Source of the DNA: Brachybacterium sillae
GTDB taxonomy: Bacteria; Actinomycetota; Actinomycetes; Actinomycetales; Dermabacteraceae
Assembly: GCF_025028335.1 (NCBI RefSeq)
Contig: NZ_JAFEUW010000001.1
Location: 124,001 to 188,000, forward strand
Length of the DNA: 64,000 nt
Direction: 5' to 3'
Shown in pieces: positions 34,247 through 42,850 of the stretch (position 1 is its first letter; every line of letters begins with the position of its first letter). The position numbers and the translations under genes are program-made. Under the pieces are notes generated by a model. It worked only from the letters and a program-made list of their open reading frames with translations, made no database searches and was not told the DNA's origin.

Positions 34247-34899
34247 CCGCGACCAGGCACACGCGGGGCAGCATCCGGCCCCCGGTGGGCGCCGTGCTGC
34301 GCCTGCCGCTGACACACCATGCCGACGACCACGCCGAGGTCCGGGTGCTGGTCGATCTGCGGCGGCTGCCCGTCGACCTGCCGCCCGCCCCCGTCGACCT
34401 GTTCGGCCTCATGCCCGGCGGGATGCTCGTCGACGTGCGGGTGCGCGGGCGGGTGGTGATCCCTGGTGCCTGGGCCGATGGTGCCTCCCTCGCTGCGCTC
34501 GAGGTGACCGGGGAACACGCGGTCCGCCCCGCGGACCTGCGGCTCCCGGCCGTGGTGCTGGAGACCCCGCGTGGCCGCGCCCTCGCCTGGGGCGAGACCC
34601 TGTGGCCGCTGCCGCTCGCCGCGGACGTCCTGATCCCCGATTCCTGTCGGCCCGGGGTGCACTCCGCCGCGGAGCTGCGGCGCCTGGCGATGGTCGCCGC
34701 CGGACGCACCGCAGAGCTCGGCCTCACCCTGTGGCAGAGTCGCGACTTCGACGTCCCCTGGCATGACGTGCGCCTGGTGCCCCGCGCCGCCTGGTGGTTC
34801 GACCTGGCTCAGGTGCCGCCCGGCATGCGCTACGCCGACGCCGCCGCCTCTCAACAGGTGCCGGTCACGCGGCTGCTTCCCGCCGACACCTCCGCCTGA
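34243..34899 (+). CDS. Uncharacterised protein
   Basis: A 218-residue protein I do not recognise. It is soluble, rich in Val, Leu, Arg and Pro, with no signal peptide or membrane span. It contains hydrophobic beta-like stretches (EVRVLVDLRRLPV, MLVDVRVRGRVVIPG) and a helical region (AELRRLAMVAAGRTAELGLTLWQS) followed by a Trp-rich segment (DVPWHDVRLVPRAAWWFDL). Its ATG overlaps the NUDIX stop (ATGA) and codon use matches the neighbours, which argues for a real gene. Function unknown. Confidence 0.7.
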   Translation: MTATRHTRGSIRPPVGAVLRLPLTHHADDHAEVRVLVDLRRLPVDLPPAPVDLFGLMPGGMLVDVRVRGRVVIPGAWADGASLAALEVTGEHAVRPADLRLPAVVLETPRGRALAWGETLWPLPLAADVLIPDSCRPGVHSAAELRRLAMVAAGRTAELGLTLWQSRDFDVPWHDVRLVPRAAWWFDLAQVPPGMRYADAAASQQVPVTRLLPADTSA

Positions 34900-34932
34900 G
34901 CCGCCCGCTCCGCACGGGCAGGTCGGAACCCA

Positions 34933-34986
34933 CGCGGGGGCGGGAAGCGACGCGGGGGCGGGATGCGACGCGGGGGCGTGAACCGG
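34933..34986 (+). repeat. Three 18-bp tandem repeats before ppdK
   Basis: Three head-to-tail units beginning CGCGGGGGCGGGAAGCGA (second copy one base different, third diverged) lie in the 256-bp gap between the unknown gene and ppdK. The rest of that gap holds no gene. A TACGGT at 35061-35066 is a possible ppdK -10 element, without a clear -35. Confidence 0.75.
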
Positions 34987-35155
34987 CGGGCGCACGGCAC
35001 GCGACCGCGGGGTGCCGCCGGGCCGGGACCTTCGGCCGCCGACCTGACCCCCGCTGCTCCTACGGTGGGGGACGGACGCAGCGCGGCGTCCGTCGGAGCG
35101 CGATGAGGCGCACCGGCCCACCCTCCCCGGTGCGCGGCCGGAGGAAGGATCCGAG

Positions 35156-37858
35156 ATGACCACCTACGTGCAGATGTTCTCCGAGGGCGGCAAAGACCAG
35201 AAGGACCTGCTGGGCGGCAAGGGCGCAAACCTCGCCGAGATGACCCGGCTCGGGCTGCCCGTCCCGCCCGGTTTCACCATCACCACCGACGCCTGCCGCT
35301 GGTACATGACCCACGGTGCGCCGCCGGAGGAGCTTGAGGCGCAGGTCGACGCCGCGATGGCGACGGTGGAGACGGGCCTGGGCCGACGTTTCGGCGATCC
35401 GGAGAACCCGCTGCTGGTGGCCGTCCGCTCCGGCGCGAAGATGTCCATGCCCGGGATGATGGAGACGGTGCTGAACGTCGGCCTCAACGACCGCACCGTC
35501 GAGGGGCTCGCCGCCGTCTCCGGCTCCCCGCGGTTCGCTGTGGACTCCTATCGGCGTCTGCTGCAGATGTTCGGCCGCACTGTGCTCGACATCGACGCCG
35601 CGCTCTTCGAGCACGTGCTGGACGAGGCGCGCGCCGCGAAGGGCGTGCGCAGCGACACCGAGCTCGACGAAGCGGATCTGCGGGCTGTCGTCGCCCGCTT
35701 CCAGGAGATCATTCGCGAGCAGACCGGACACGAGTTCCCGCAGGACCCGCGCGAGCAGCTGCGCGCCTCCATCCGCGCGGTGTTCGACTCCTGGAACGGG
35801 CCGCGCGCCGTGGTCTACCGCAACACCGAGCGCATCCCGCACGACCTCGGCACCGCTGTGAACATCTGCTCCATGGTCTTCGGCAACCTTGATGACCGTT
35901 CCGCCTCCGGGGTGGCGTTCACCCGCGATCCCGCCACCGGCGCCCCCGGTGTCTACGGCGATTTCCTCGTCAACGCCCAGGGGGAGGACGTCGTCGCCGG
36001 CATCCGCAACACCCGCTCCCTGCCGGAGCTGCAGCAGCTGATGCCCGAGGTGTACGACGAGCTGATGGCGATCATGGCCCGCCTCGAGCGGCACTACCGG
36101 GACCTGTGCGACATCGAGTTCACGGTGGAATCGGGCCGGCTGTGGATGCTGCAGACCCGCGTGGGCAAGCGCACCGCCGAGGCCGCCTTCCGCATCGCCG
36201 CGACCCTGGTGGACGAGGCCGTCATCGACGAGGACGAGGCCCTCACCCGTGTGACCGGGGCACAGCTGTCGCGCCTGATGTTCCCCCGTTTCGCCACCGG
36301 CGGGGATCGGGAGCTCCTGGCCCGCGGCATGGATGCCTCCCCGGGCGCCGCCGTCGGCCGCATCGCCTTCACCAGCGCCGATGTCCTGGAGCTGCAGCGA
36401 CGCGGGGAGGACGCGATCCTGGTGCGGCGCGAGACCAACCCCGATGACCTCGACGGCATGCTCGCCGCCGTCGGGATCCTCACCTCCCGCGGCGGGCGCA
36501 CCTCCCACGCCGCCGTGGTCGCCCGCGGCCTCGGCCGCACCGCGGTGTGCGGCGTGGAGGAGTTCGAGGTCGACGAGGCCGCCGGGGAGATCCGCCGCGG
36601 CGGCGAGGTCGTGGCCCGCGCCGGGGATGTGCTCTCCATCGACGGGTCCACCGGTGAGGTGTTCCGCGGCTCGGTGCCGGTCGAACCCAGCGCCGTCGTG
36701 CGCTCCCTACTCGGGGACGGAGACGGGGACACGGACGCGGACGACCCGTTGGTGCAGGCGGTGCACCGGATGTTGGAGGTGGCCGACCGGCGCCGGCACC
36801 TGCGGGTGCGCGCGAACGCCGACACCCCGGAGGATGCCGCCCGCGCCCGGGCACTGGGCGCGGAGGGCATCGGCCTGGTCCGCACCGAGCACATGTTCCT
36901 GGGGGAGCGGCGCCACCTGGTCGAGGACCTGGTCCTCGCCGCCGACGCGGACGAGCGCCAGCGGGCCCTCTCCGCCCTGCTCCCGCTGCAGCGGGAGGAC
37001 TTCCTCGGGATCCTGCGGGCGATGGACGGACGCCATGTGACCGTGCGTCTGCTGGACCCGCCGCTGCACGAGTTCCTGCCCGACCTCACCGAGCTGTCGG
37101 TGAAGCTCGCCCGGCAGGAGGCCGAGGGAGTCGAGCGCGACGCCCATGAGCAGAAGATGCTGCAGGCGGTACGTGCACTGCACGAGCAGAACCCCATGCT
37201 GGGGCTGCGCGGCGTGCGGCTCGCGCTGACCATCCCCGGCCTGTACGGGATGCAGACCCGGGCGATCCTCGAGGCCGCCGCCCAGCTGCGGGAGCAGGGC
37301 CTCGACCCGCAGGTCGAGATCATGATCCCGCTGGTGTCCTCCGTGCGGGAGCTGCGGGAGATCACCCCGGAGATCCGTGCCGTCCAGGAGGAGGTCGCCC
37401 AGCGCACCGGCCAGGACCTCGACACCCACATCGGCACCATGATCGAACTGCCGCGCGCCGCCCTGCGGGCCGACGAGATCGCCGAGGAGGCCGACTTCTT
37501 CTCCTTCGGCACCAACGACCTCACGCAGACCACGTGGGGCTTCTCGCGGGACGACGTCGAGGCCGGGTTCTTCTTCACCTACCGGGACCGCGGCATCCTG
37601 CTGACCAGCCCCTTCGAGTCGATCGACCAGTTCGGTGTCGGCGAGCTGGTGCGCATCGGCGCCGAGCGGGGCCGCTCCACCCGAGCGGAACTGTCGCTCG
37701 GTGTGTGCGGGGAGCACGGCGGCGACCCCGCCTCGATCGCCTTCTTCCACCACGTGGGTCTCGACTACGTCTCCTGCTCGCCGTTCCGCGTGCCGGTGGC
37801 GCGCCTTGAGGCCGGCCGCGCGGCGCTGCTGGAGAAGGAGTTCGAGCTGCAGCACTGA
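35156..37858 (+). CDS. ppdK: Pyruvate, phosphate dikinase
   Basis: Interconverts pyruvate + ATP + Pi with phosphoenolpyruvate + AMP + PPi. The 900-residue protein is full length: an N-terminal ATP-grasp nucleotide domain (LLGGKGANLAEMTRLGLPVPPGFTI), then the phosphohistidine swivelling domain with GGRTSHAAVVARGLGRTAVCG near residue 447. The C-terminal PEP-binding TIM barrel has GLVRTEHMF, FGTNDLTQTTWGFSRDD and GVCGEHGGDP. It lets the cell bypass pyruvate kinase in the gluconeogenic or PPi-linked direction. The ATG follows AGGAAGGAT. It is single-gene and followed by a strong hairpin. Confidence 0.97.
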   Translation: MTTYVQMFSEGGKDQKDLLGGKGANLAEMTRLGLPVPPGFTITTDACRWYMTHGAPPEELEAQVDAAMATVETGLGRRFGDPENPLLVAVRSGAKMSMPGMMETVLNVGLNDRTVEGLAAVSGSPRFAVDSYRRLLQMFGRTVLDIDAALFEHVLDEARAAKGVRSDTELDEADLRAVVARFQEIIREQTGHEFPQDPREQLRASIRAVFDSWNGPRAVVYRNTERIPHDLGTAVNICSMVFGNLDDRSASGVAFTRDPATGAPGVYGDFLVNAQGEDVVAGIRNTRSLPELQQLMPEVYDELMAIMARLERHYRDLCDIEFTVESGRLWMLQTRVGKRTAEAAFRIAATLVDEAVIDEDEALTRVTGAQLSRLMFPRFATGGDRELLARGMDASPGAAVGRIAFTSADVLELQRRGEDAILVRRETNPDDLDGMLAAVGILTSRGGRTSHAAVVARGLGRTAVCGVEEFEVDEAAGEIRRGGEVVARAGDVLSIDGSTGEVFRGSVPVEPSAVVRSLLGDGDGDTDADDPLVQAVHRMLEVADRRRHLRVRANADTPEDAARARALGAEGIGLVRTEHMFLGERRHLVEDLVLAADADERQRALSALLPLQREDFLGILRAMDGRHVTVRLLDPPLHEFLPDLTELSVKLARQEAEGVERDAHEQKMLQAVRALHEQNPMLGLRGVRLALTIPGLYGMQTRAILEAAAQLREQGLDPQVEIMIPLVSSVRELREITPEIRAVQEEVAQRTGQDLDTHIGTMIELPRAALRADEIAEEADFFSFGTNDLTQTTWGFSRDDVEAGFFFTYRDRGILLTSPFESIDQFGVGELVRIGAERGRSTRAELSLGVCGEHGGDPASIAFFHHVGLDYVSCSPFRVPVARLEAGRAALLEKEFELQH

Positions 37859-37925
37859 GTGGTCAGGAGCATTACGACCTCTGGACGGGCGAGATGCGTG
37901 CGCGCCGCGCACGGCATCTCGGGCG

Positions 37926-37988
37926 TGTCGAGTCGGACGATAGTGGCGGAATTCGCCCCGAATAACGCCACTCCCGTCCGACTCGACA
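37926..37988. repeat. 63-bp imperfect palindrome downstream of ppdK
   Basis: Outer arms TGTCGAGTCGGACG (37926-37939) and CGTCCGACTCGACA (37975-37988) are perfect complements. Inner arms AGTGGCG (37942-37948) and CGCCACT (37966-37972) also pair, leaving a short AT-richer loop. It is too long and too precise for a normal terminator and has no T-run. It could be a REP-like/MITE element, a recombination or protein-binding site, or a structured RNA. Confidence 0.75.
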
Positions 37989-38021
37989 GAGGTGCCGCGC
38001 GGGGAGATTCCCCCGGGAACG

Positions 38022-38066
38022 CGACGAAGCCGCCTCCCTGCTCGTGAGCAGGTGAGGCGGCGTCGT
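38022..38066. terminator. Strong terminator-like hairpin
   Basis: A near-perfect stem of about 20 bp: GACGAAGCCGCCTC pairs with GAGGCGGCGTCGTC with one or two mismatches, closed by CCTGCTC/GAGCAGG around a 2-nt loop (38037-38052). It lies ~165 bp after ppdK and probably insulates it from the accessory genes. Confidence 0.65.
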
Positions 38067-38211
38067 CATCTGTGTCGGGCTGCTGCGAAACTACTGCCAA
38101 CAAGGGCGGAGAACCGCGGAACTGGCCGAACTCCTGGCCACTGCGCGAGGCTCGACGCGGGAAGCGGATGACCGACCACTCCCCCAGCAAAACGCACTGC
38201 ATCGATCGGTC

Positions 38212-38478
38212 GTGAGGCTCATCATCGATGACTATGAGGCCGGAGCATCCACGTATGAGCTTGCCAAGCGGTACAACGTGCGCCGCAACACCGTCCGCGA
38301 CACGCTCCGGCGCGCCGGGTTCGACCTCACCGCCAAGTCGAAGCGCGCAGCCCTGAGCGAGGAGCAGAAGGCCGAGGCTCGGCGTCTGTTCGCCAGCGGG
38401 GCGACCCGACGCGAGCTGATGGAGATGTACGGAGTGAGCGAATCCACGATCAGACGGGTACTGCGTCCTCGTCGATGA
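38212..38478 (+). CDS. Small double helix-turn-helix protein
   Basis: An 88-residue protein with two successive helix-turn-helix motifs of the resolvase / Hin-type: STYELAKRYNVRRNTVRDTL (about 16-35) and ATRRELMEMYGVSESTIRRVL (about 64-84). Each resembles the recognition helix pair of transposases and invertases, but there is no catalytic domain. It could be a regulator of the adjacent island genes or the DNA-binding remnant of a recombinase. The only start is GTG 38212 without an SD. The frame is open upstream to 38056, which is consistent with a decayed N terminus. It is convergent with the helicase, 7 bp away. Confidence 0.6.
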   Translation: MRLIIDDYEAGASTYELAKRYNVRRNTVRDTLRRAGFDLTAKSKRAALSEEQKAEARRLFASGATRRELMEMYGVSESTIRRVLRPRR

Positions 38479-38485
38479 ACGGCAC

Positions 38486-40882
38486 CTACTCCTCTTCGGA
38501 GGGCCCCGCCGTCACGAAGCCCTCCTTCGCCATGATGCGCCGTCGTCGCGAGTACATGCGCTCCAGAAGCGGTACGTACATGTCGCGGTAGTCATGAACG
38601 GTGGCGGGGAGGTGACTGGCATCATGCCCGCGGGTGATGCGTCCGATCTGCTGGATCACTCGCCCCTTGAAGGAGACCGGAACTCCCAGGAACAGCGTGT
38701 TGAGCGCCGGGAGATCGAGCCCTTCGCCGGCGACCTTGTCGATGGCGAGGAGCACGTATGGCTGCTGCCGTGCTTCCATCTCGTTGAGAGACGCTCTAAT
38801 GCTTCGGCGTTCCGCGGTGGGGAGGCGCCCATGGAGCCCGACCACTGGCGCCGCGCATCCCTTCAATGCATCTGCGAGCGCGTCGAGATGCTCGAGCCTG
38901 TTCGTCAGGACGAGGCACGTCCGCCCCTGGGCGACCGCTTCATTGACGTGCCGGGCGATCATCGCGTTGCGTTCGGGATCGGCGGCGAGCTCCGAGTAGA
39001 TCGCTTGGATAGACGGCCCGTCTGTCCCGGGCTCGTCCGTGCGGAAGGTCGTCTCGTGGACGATCAGCTTGCGCTCCGCTCGCTCCTGAGAGTCGAGCAC
39101 GTGCCGCACCGGCCCGCACTGCATCGTGATCAGGCCGTTCAACTGATCGGCACGGTAGGGGGTCGCTGTCAGCCCGACCCAGTAGCGTGCGCTGACATTG
39201 CGCAGGGCGGCCTCGGTCGCGGGAGCGGCGACGGCATGGCACTCGTCGACGATGATCTGCCCGTACTCTTCCAGCACCGCAGGGTCGGCGTTCCGGTGCG
39301 AGACGGACTGCATCATGATCAGGTCCACGACACCTCGCCGCTTCCGACGCCCGGCTCCCAGCTGTCCGATCTGCTTGTCGGTGAGGCCGAGGAACTGCTG
39401 AAGACGCTCACGCCACTGTGTGAGCAGTTCGGCCCGGTTCACGAGGATCGCCGTCGGCCTGGCGCGCTCGGCGATGAGCGCGCAGGCCATGACCGTCTTG
39501 CCCGCCCCGGGCGGTGCAACGAGCACTCCGGTGTCATGTGCGAGGAGCGCGTCGACGGCTTCCTGTTGCTTCTCTCGCAGCTGCCCCGTGAATGTCAGCA
39601 CCAGACGTGTCTGCGCCGTCGCTGTTGCCTCGATCGCTGCCTGGAATCCCGCATCCGCGAGGAGCGCCACGGTTTCGTCGGTAAGCCCCCGTGGTAGCCG
39701 CAGCTCGTGCTCGTCGTGCTCGAAGCTGGTGACCAGGCGTGGCGTCCCGAAGGTGCTGAACCGCTGTGCTTGCCTGCGATAGAACTCGGGGTTGGGCACC
39801 GATGCCATGTGCTTGAGCTCGGTGATCACGATGCCCGGAAGGTGTGCCGTCGGGACGTGCAACAGAGCATCGCGGCGAAGCTTCAGCGACCTATGCGCGG
39901 TTCCGCGCGCGGCCGCTCGAATGCTCGCTCGCCGTGGCCTGGCGCCCAACGACTCGGCGGGCCCCACGCGCGCCTCTGCGTGGCTCGTCGCTCCAAGTTC
40001 CCTGATTCGTTCTGCGGAGACGGGCGTCGTCGACGCGAGTGCCGCGAATTGGTCCTCGTGCGGACGCCATGTGTCGGGGTCGACGAACACGGTCGTCCCG
40101 CGTCGGCGGCAGTCGCCTTGCAAGGGCAACGCGATGAGGTTGCCCAGGCGCGCCCGCCCTGAGGATCGTTCGGGCAGCGTGTCCTGCGAGGGAAAGAAGC
40201 GGTCGTAGCTGCGGAAGTCCATCGCCGGCCTGCGGGTCATCGCAGCGCGCAGGAGCCGCATCCCCGCTGCGCGAGCCGTCATGGCGGGGAGCACATCCTC
40301 GAAGAAGATCCAGACATGCGCGCCTTCGCCGGAACGGGAGACCTCGGTGAGCGCGTGGATCCCAACCTGCTCGCACTCTGCGACGAAGGCCGCGGCGTCG
40401 TGCCGCCACTCTGCGTCGTCGAAATCGCAGACGAGAAGCCGGCACTGGTCGCCTTCGAGCATCGGGTAGAGACCGATATGGAACTCGCGCTCCCCAGGAG
40501 CAGCCGCGCCCCGCAGATGCCGTTCGATCGTGCGCTCATCGAGTGGCAGGTAGTCAGCAGCGGTCTCGGAGCCTGTGTAGAAGCCGCCGCGCACGGCAGG
40601 ACTCCAGCCGGACTTCCCCGTGCGCGCGCTGGTCCAGCGTGTTGCGTAGACGTCGTTCCTGCCGGTGAAGCGCGCTCGGAACAAGGCGAGCTTCTCGGCG
40701 CTCGACGAGGCCGCCGTGACGGTAGGAAGCAGATCGGAGCGAGGGCGCGCGCCGACCGGCTCCTCTCGCTGAAGCTCCCTCAGCTGTTCGCGGGCTTCTG
40801 CAAGTTCCCGCTCCAGTCTCGCGATCCGTGTCCGCAGGGCATCGATCTCAGCGGTGGTCTCCGGACGGCGCACGGCTCCCAT
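38486..40882 (-). CDS. TOTE-type archaeo-eukaryotic primase fused to SF2 helicase
   Basis: A 798-residue protein. Residues ~10-42 form a coiled coil. Residues ~62-285 match the archaeo-eukaryotic primase domain of TOTE conflict systems: LFRARFTGRNDVYATRW, the catalytic acidic pair in CDFDD (152-156), SGEGAHVWIFFE (184-195), FPSQDTLP (230-237) and LGNLIALPLQG (246-256). Residues ~425-790 are a DEAD/DEAH-like superfamily 2 helicase: Walker A APPGAGKTVM (456-465), DECH box (546-549), TATPYR, and motif VI QQIGRITRG (744-752). TOTE proteins are predicted nucleic-acid-targeting effectors of conflict or defence systems; biochemical roles are largely untested. Base composition is visibly less GC-biased than the neighbours, suggesting transfer. 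Its ATG sits inside a TAGCAT hexamer, and a GTG 7 nt further on (40873) may be the real leaderless start. Confidence 0.85.
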   Translation of the reverse strand: MGAVRRPETTAEIDALRTRIARLERELAEAREQLRELQREEPVGARPRSDLLPTVTAASSSAEKLALFRARFTGRNDVYATRWTSARTGKSGWSPAVRGGFYTGSETAADYLPLDERTIERHLRGAAAPGEREFHIGLYPMLEGDQCRLLVCDFDDAEWRHDAAAFVAECEQVGIHALTEVSRSGEGAHVWIFFEDVLPAMTARAAGMRLLRAAMTRRPAMDFRSYDRFFPSQDTLPERSSGRARLGNLIALPLQGDCRRRGTTVFVDPDTWRPHEDQFAALASTTPVSAERIRELGATSHAEARVGPAESLGARPRRASIRAAARGTAHRSLKLRRDALLHVPTAHLPGIVITELKHMASVPNPEFYRRQAQRFSTFGTPRLVTSFEHDEHELRLPRGLTDETVALLADAGFQAAIEATATAQTRLVLTFTGQLREKQQEAVDALLAHDTGVLVAPPGAGKTVMACALIAERARPTAILVNRAELLTQWRERLQQFLGLTDKQIGQLGAGRRKRRGVVDLIMMQSVSHRNADPAVLEEYGQIIVDECHAVAAPATEAALRNVSARYWVGLTATPYRADQLNGLITMQCGPVRHVLDSQERAERKLIVHETTFRTDEPGTDGPSIQAIYSELAADPERNAMIARHVNEAVAQGRTCLVLTNRLEHLDALADALKGCAAPVVGLHGRLPTAERRSIRASLNEMEARQQPYVLLAIDKVAGEGLDLPALNTLFLGVPVSFKGRVIQQIGRITRGHDASHLPATVHDYRDMYVPLLERMYSRRRRIMAKEGFVTAGPSEEE

Positions 40883-40917
40883 GCTACCGAGCGCCCCCCG
40901 GACCGTCGGTGATGCGC

Positions 40918-40948
40918 AAAGAAAAGACCCGGCGCCAGAGGCGCCGGG
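40918..40948 (-). terminator. Rho-independent terminator after the NYN gene
   Basis: A perfect 9-bp stem (CCCGGCGCC / GGCGCCGGG, 40928-40948) with a 3-nt loop. On the minus strand it is followed by TCTTTTCTTT. It lies between the NYN gene and the helicase, so the two island genes appear to be separately transcribed. Confidence 0.85.
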
Positions 40949-40973
40949 TGGTATGACCCCATGCTAGCACTCG

Positions 40974-41720
40974 TCACCATGGTGCGGGCTTCGTGATCCG
41001 GGACGAGATCACGTTCGGGAGCTGATGCGCGTAGAGGTCATCGGGCTCAAGACGGTACCACCACTGGTTGCCTGCGCCTTCGGTCGGCGTCCCTGCGAGC
41101 TTGCCCGCGCGGACCCCTTTCGTCGGGTTGATCAGGCCGACGGGAACGTGCTCGCGCGCGACGCCGATCGGGTAGGCGAGGTCGCTGTCATTGCTGATGA
41201 CGACGGCCGCATCCACCCTACGGGTGAGCACGTCGATCAGCAGATGGGAGGCGATGTTCACGTCGCTGCCCTTCTCCTCGCGCCGGGCGACGGAGGCCAT
41301 GAACGTCGCGCCCGGGACGTCCTGGCCGCTGTGGTCCTGGATCATGATCGGCCAGTCCGGTTCGACGAGAAGAGGTTTGCTGTTGCGTCCTTTGACGGCC
41401 AGCGGCGCCGTCGACACGCGCGCGACGTACGTTCCGAAGCTGATCCTCGTCGCCGAGCCCGTGTGCGCCAGAGCCCGCAGGTACACGTCCTGCTCCCGCT
41501 GCCCCTCGGGGTTGCTCGCACCGCTGATCCGGGCCGTGCAGTAGGTGACGTTCTCGATCGTCACCTCTCCCCAGTGCGAACGGGTGGCGATCACACTCTC
41601 GACCATGCCTCGCAGATCCAGCCAGCGCCATCCCGGCGTCGACCGCCCGCAGAGCCCGCGCGCACCGTAGTACAGGTTGTACCCGTCGATGTAGACGCCG
41701 ACCCTCACACGGACGAGCAT
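40974..41720 (-). CDS. NYN-domain ribonuclease-like protein
   Basis: A 248-residue protein of the NYN (PIN-like nuclease) family, which typically degrades RNA with a metal-coordinating acidic cluster. Acidic candidates are Asp in [16 protein letters not shown] (Asp near residue 12), Asp in [17 protein letters not shown], and the pair in [15 protein letters not shown]. From the ATG at 41720 the first strand follows at once. A GTG four codons later (41708) lies 7 nt after a TATGCT -10-like hexamer and is an alternative leaderless start. The longer frame upstream reaches 41768 and is unlikely. It lies 182 bp from tRNA-Pro and is followed by a strong terminator. Pairing with the TOTE gene is inferred from proximity only. 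Confidence 0.82.
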   Translation of the reverse strand: MLVRVRVGVYIDGYNLYYGARGLCGRSTPGWRWLDLRGMVESVIATRSHWGEVTIENVTYCTARISGASNPEGQREQDVYLRALAHTGSATRISFGTYVARVSTAPLAVKGRNSKPLLVEPDWPIMIQDHSGQDVPGATFMASVARREEKGSDVNIASHLLIDVLTRRVDAAVVISNDSDLAYPIGVAREHVPVGLINPTKGVRAGKLAGTPTEGAGNQWWYRLEPDDLYAHQLPNVISSRITKPAPW

Positions 41721-41798
41721 AGAAGCGACCACTGACGTCGAGACGCGAACCGGTGCGACACGCCACACTCAGGCCTCCTGGGCCACGCACTACCAAAC

Positions 41799-41832
41799 GA
41801 AGAAGAAAGGAGCCGCCCACATGGGCGACTCC
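41799..41832 (-). terminator. Terminator of tRNA-Pro
   Basis: On the minus strand GGAGTCGCCC pairs with GGGCGGCTCC (one G-U pair) around a 4-nt loop, followed by TTTCTTCTTCG. It lies ~70 bp downstream of the tRNA and upstream of the NYN gene. Confidence 0.8.
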
Positions 41833-41902
41833 CTCACTTCGTTGACCCTGGAAGCTCCTCCAAACCCGGCCCACAGGGTCGGTGTTTGCAGTAAGCCTCA
41901 CC

Positions 41903-41979
<77 letters not shown>

Positions 41980-42009
41980 TCCGGCCCGCCGTGGAGCGGA
42001 CCGTCGTCC

Positions 42010-42015
42010 ATAGTA
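42010..42015 (-). promoter_or_regulatory. Candidate tRNA-Pro -10 element
   Basis: TACTAT on the minus strand, 30 nt before the mature tRNA 5' end. The -35 is weak. A short palindrome ACTCCGGAGT lies just upstream. The rest of the 233-bp gap to the next gene holds no gene. Confidence 0.4.
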
Positions 42016-42212
42016 GCGACTCCGGAGTCGGCCGCGCGAATCGACGACGCCGTTACCTGCGGCACGTCCACCGAGCACGCGGGGCCGCACCCCGCCGCCG
42101 CGCCCCACCGTCGCGCGTCGCCCCCGAGGTCGTGGGAGCGGCCGGTAGCGTGGCGGCACCACACGTCCACGGCGCCGGCCAGGTCCGCGCCGCGAGGAGA
42201 AGGAGGAGCCCC

Positions 42213-42848
42213 GTGTCGGACACCTCGTCGACCACCCCTCACGACACCGCCGCCCCCGGAACGGATGCCGCCGGGGACGCCCGCAGCCTCGAGGTGATGG
42301 TGCGCAACCTCGCCCGCACGGCCCACGCGGTGCTGGACCTGAGCGCGGAACCCGCTGCGCTGCTCCGGGCTTTGGGGGAGGACATTCCGGCGGAGGCCGT
42401 CGCTGCGGTGTCCCCCTCGGCCGAGGACGGTGCCGCGGCGGACCTGGAGTCCCGGGGCATCCGCCCCGTCGCCCACGATCCGTCCCGCCCCGGGGCCTCC
42501 CTGCCCTTCGCCGAGGACCGTTTCGACCTGGTCGTCTCCCGGGGCCGTGACGTCGATCCGGAGCAGGTGGCGCGGATCCTCACCCCCGGAGGCCACGTGC
42601 TGATCCACCGGACGATCACTGAGGATGCCGCCGACGCGGACCCGGTCGACCATCTCCAGAACTGCGAACGTGGCCTGGTCCAGGCCGGGTTGCGGATCGT
42701 CCGCGCGGAGACCCACCACGAGGAGACCACCGACGGGGGCCGTGAAGCCCGCTTCGTGGTCCTGGCCCGCGCTCCCGAGGCCGACACCCCCGCCGGGCTC
42801 GACCGCAGTGCCTGGGCGCAGGACGCCCCCGCCGTCCCCGAGGTCTGA
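42213..42848 (+). CDS. Class I methyltransferase-like protein
   Basis: A 211-residue protein that resembles a SAM-dependent methyltransferase: FAEDRFDLVVSRG and ARILTPGGHVLIHRTI match the strand-4 and strand-5 region of class I enzymes. The glycine-rich motif I that binds SAM is not clear, so activity is uncertain. The first 30 residues are Thr/Ala-rich. An excellent SD (AAGGAGGAG, 42200-42208) fixes the GTG at 42213. It is followed 2 bp later by the first DUF881 gene and probably starts that operon. Confidence 0.65.
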   Translation: MSDTSSTTPHDTAAPGTDAAGDARSLEVMVRNLARTAHAVLDLSAEPAALLRALGEDIPAEAVAAVSPSAEDGAAADLESRGIRPVAHDPSRPGASLPFAEDRFDLVVSRGRDVDPEQVARILTPGGHVLIHRTITEDAADADPVDHLQNCERGLVQAGLRIVRAETHHEETTDGGREARFVVLARAPEADTPAGLDRSAWAQDAPAVPEV

Positions 42849-42850
42849 GA

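Larger units (their letters stand above)
37859..38211. other. Gene-free spacer at the left edge of the accessory segment
   Basis: 353 bp with no convincing start codon. It contains a 63-bp palindrome and a terminator hairpin (listed separately). Past the hairpin the frame of the downstream HTH gene stays open back to 38056 without any usable start, which may be the remnant of a longer N terminus. Confidence 0.6.

Noticed and set aside
31508-34315. 935-residue antisense frame opposite cmk-der
   Set aside because: Shadow of the real gene; composition Val/Gly/His-rich with no recognisable domain.
37859-38047. 62-residue plus-strand ORF after ppdK
   Set aside because: It spans the 63-bp palindrome and has no SD; the reading frame is a product of the repeat.
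37926-38066. CRISPR array
   Set aside because: The repeats are palindromic arms, not direct repeats with spacers, and no cas gene is present anywhere in the window.
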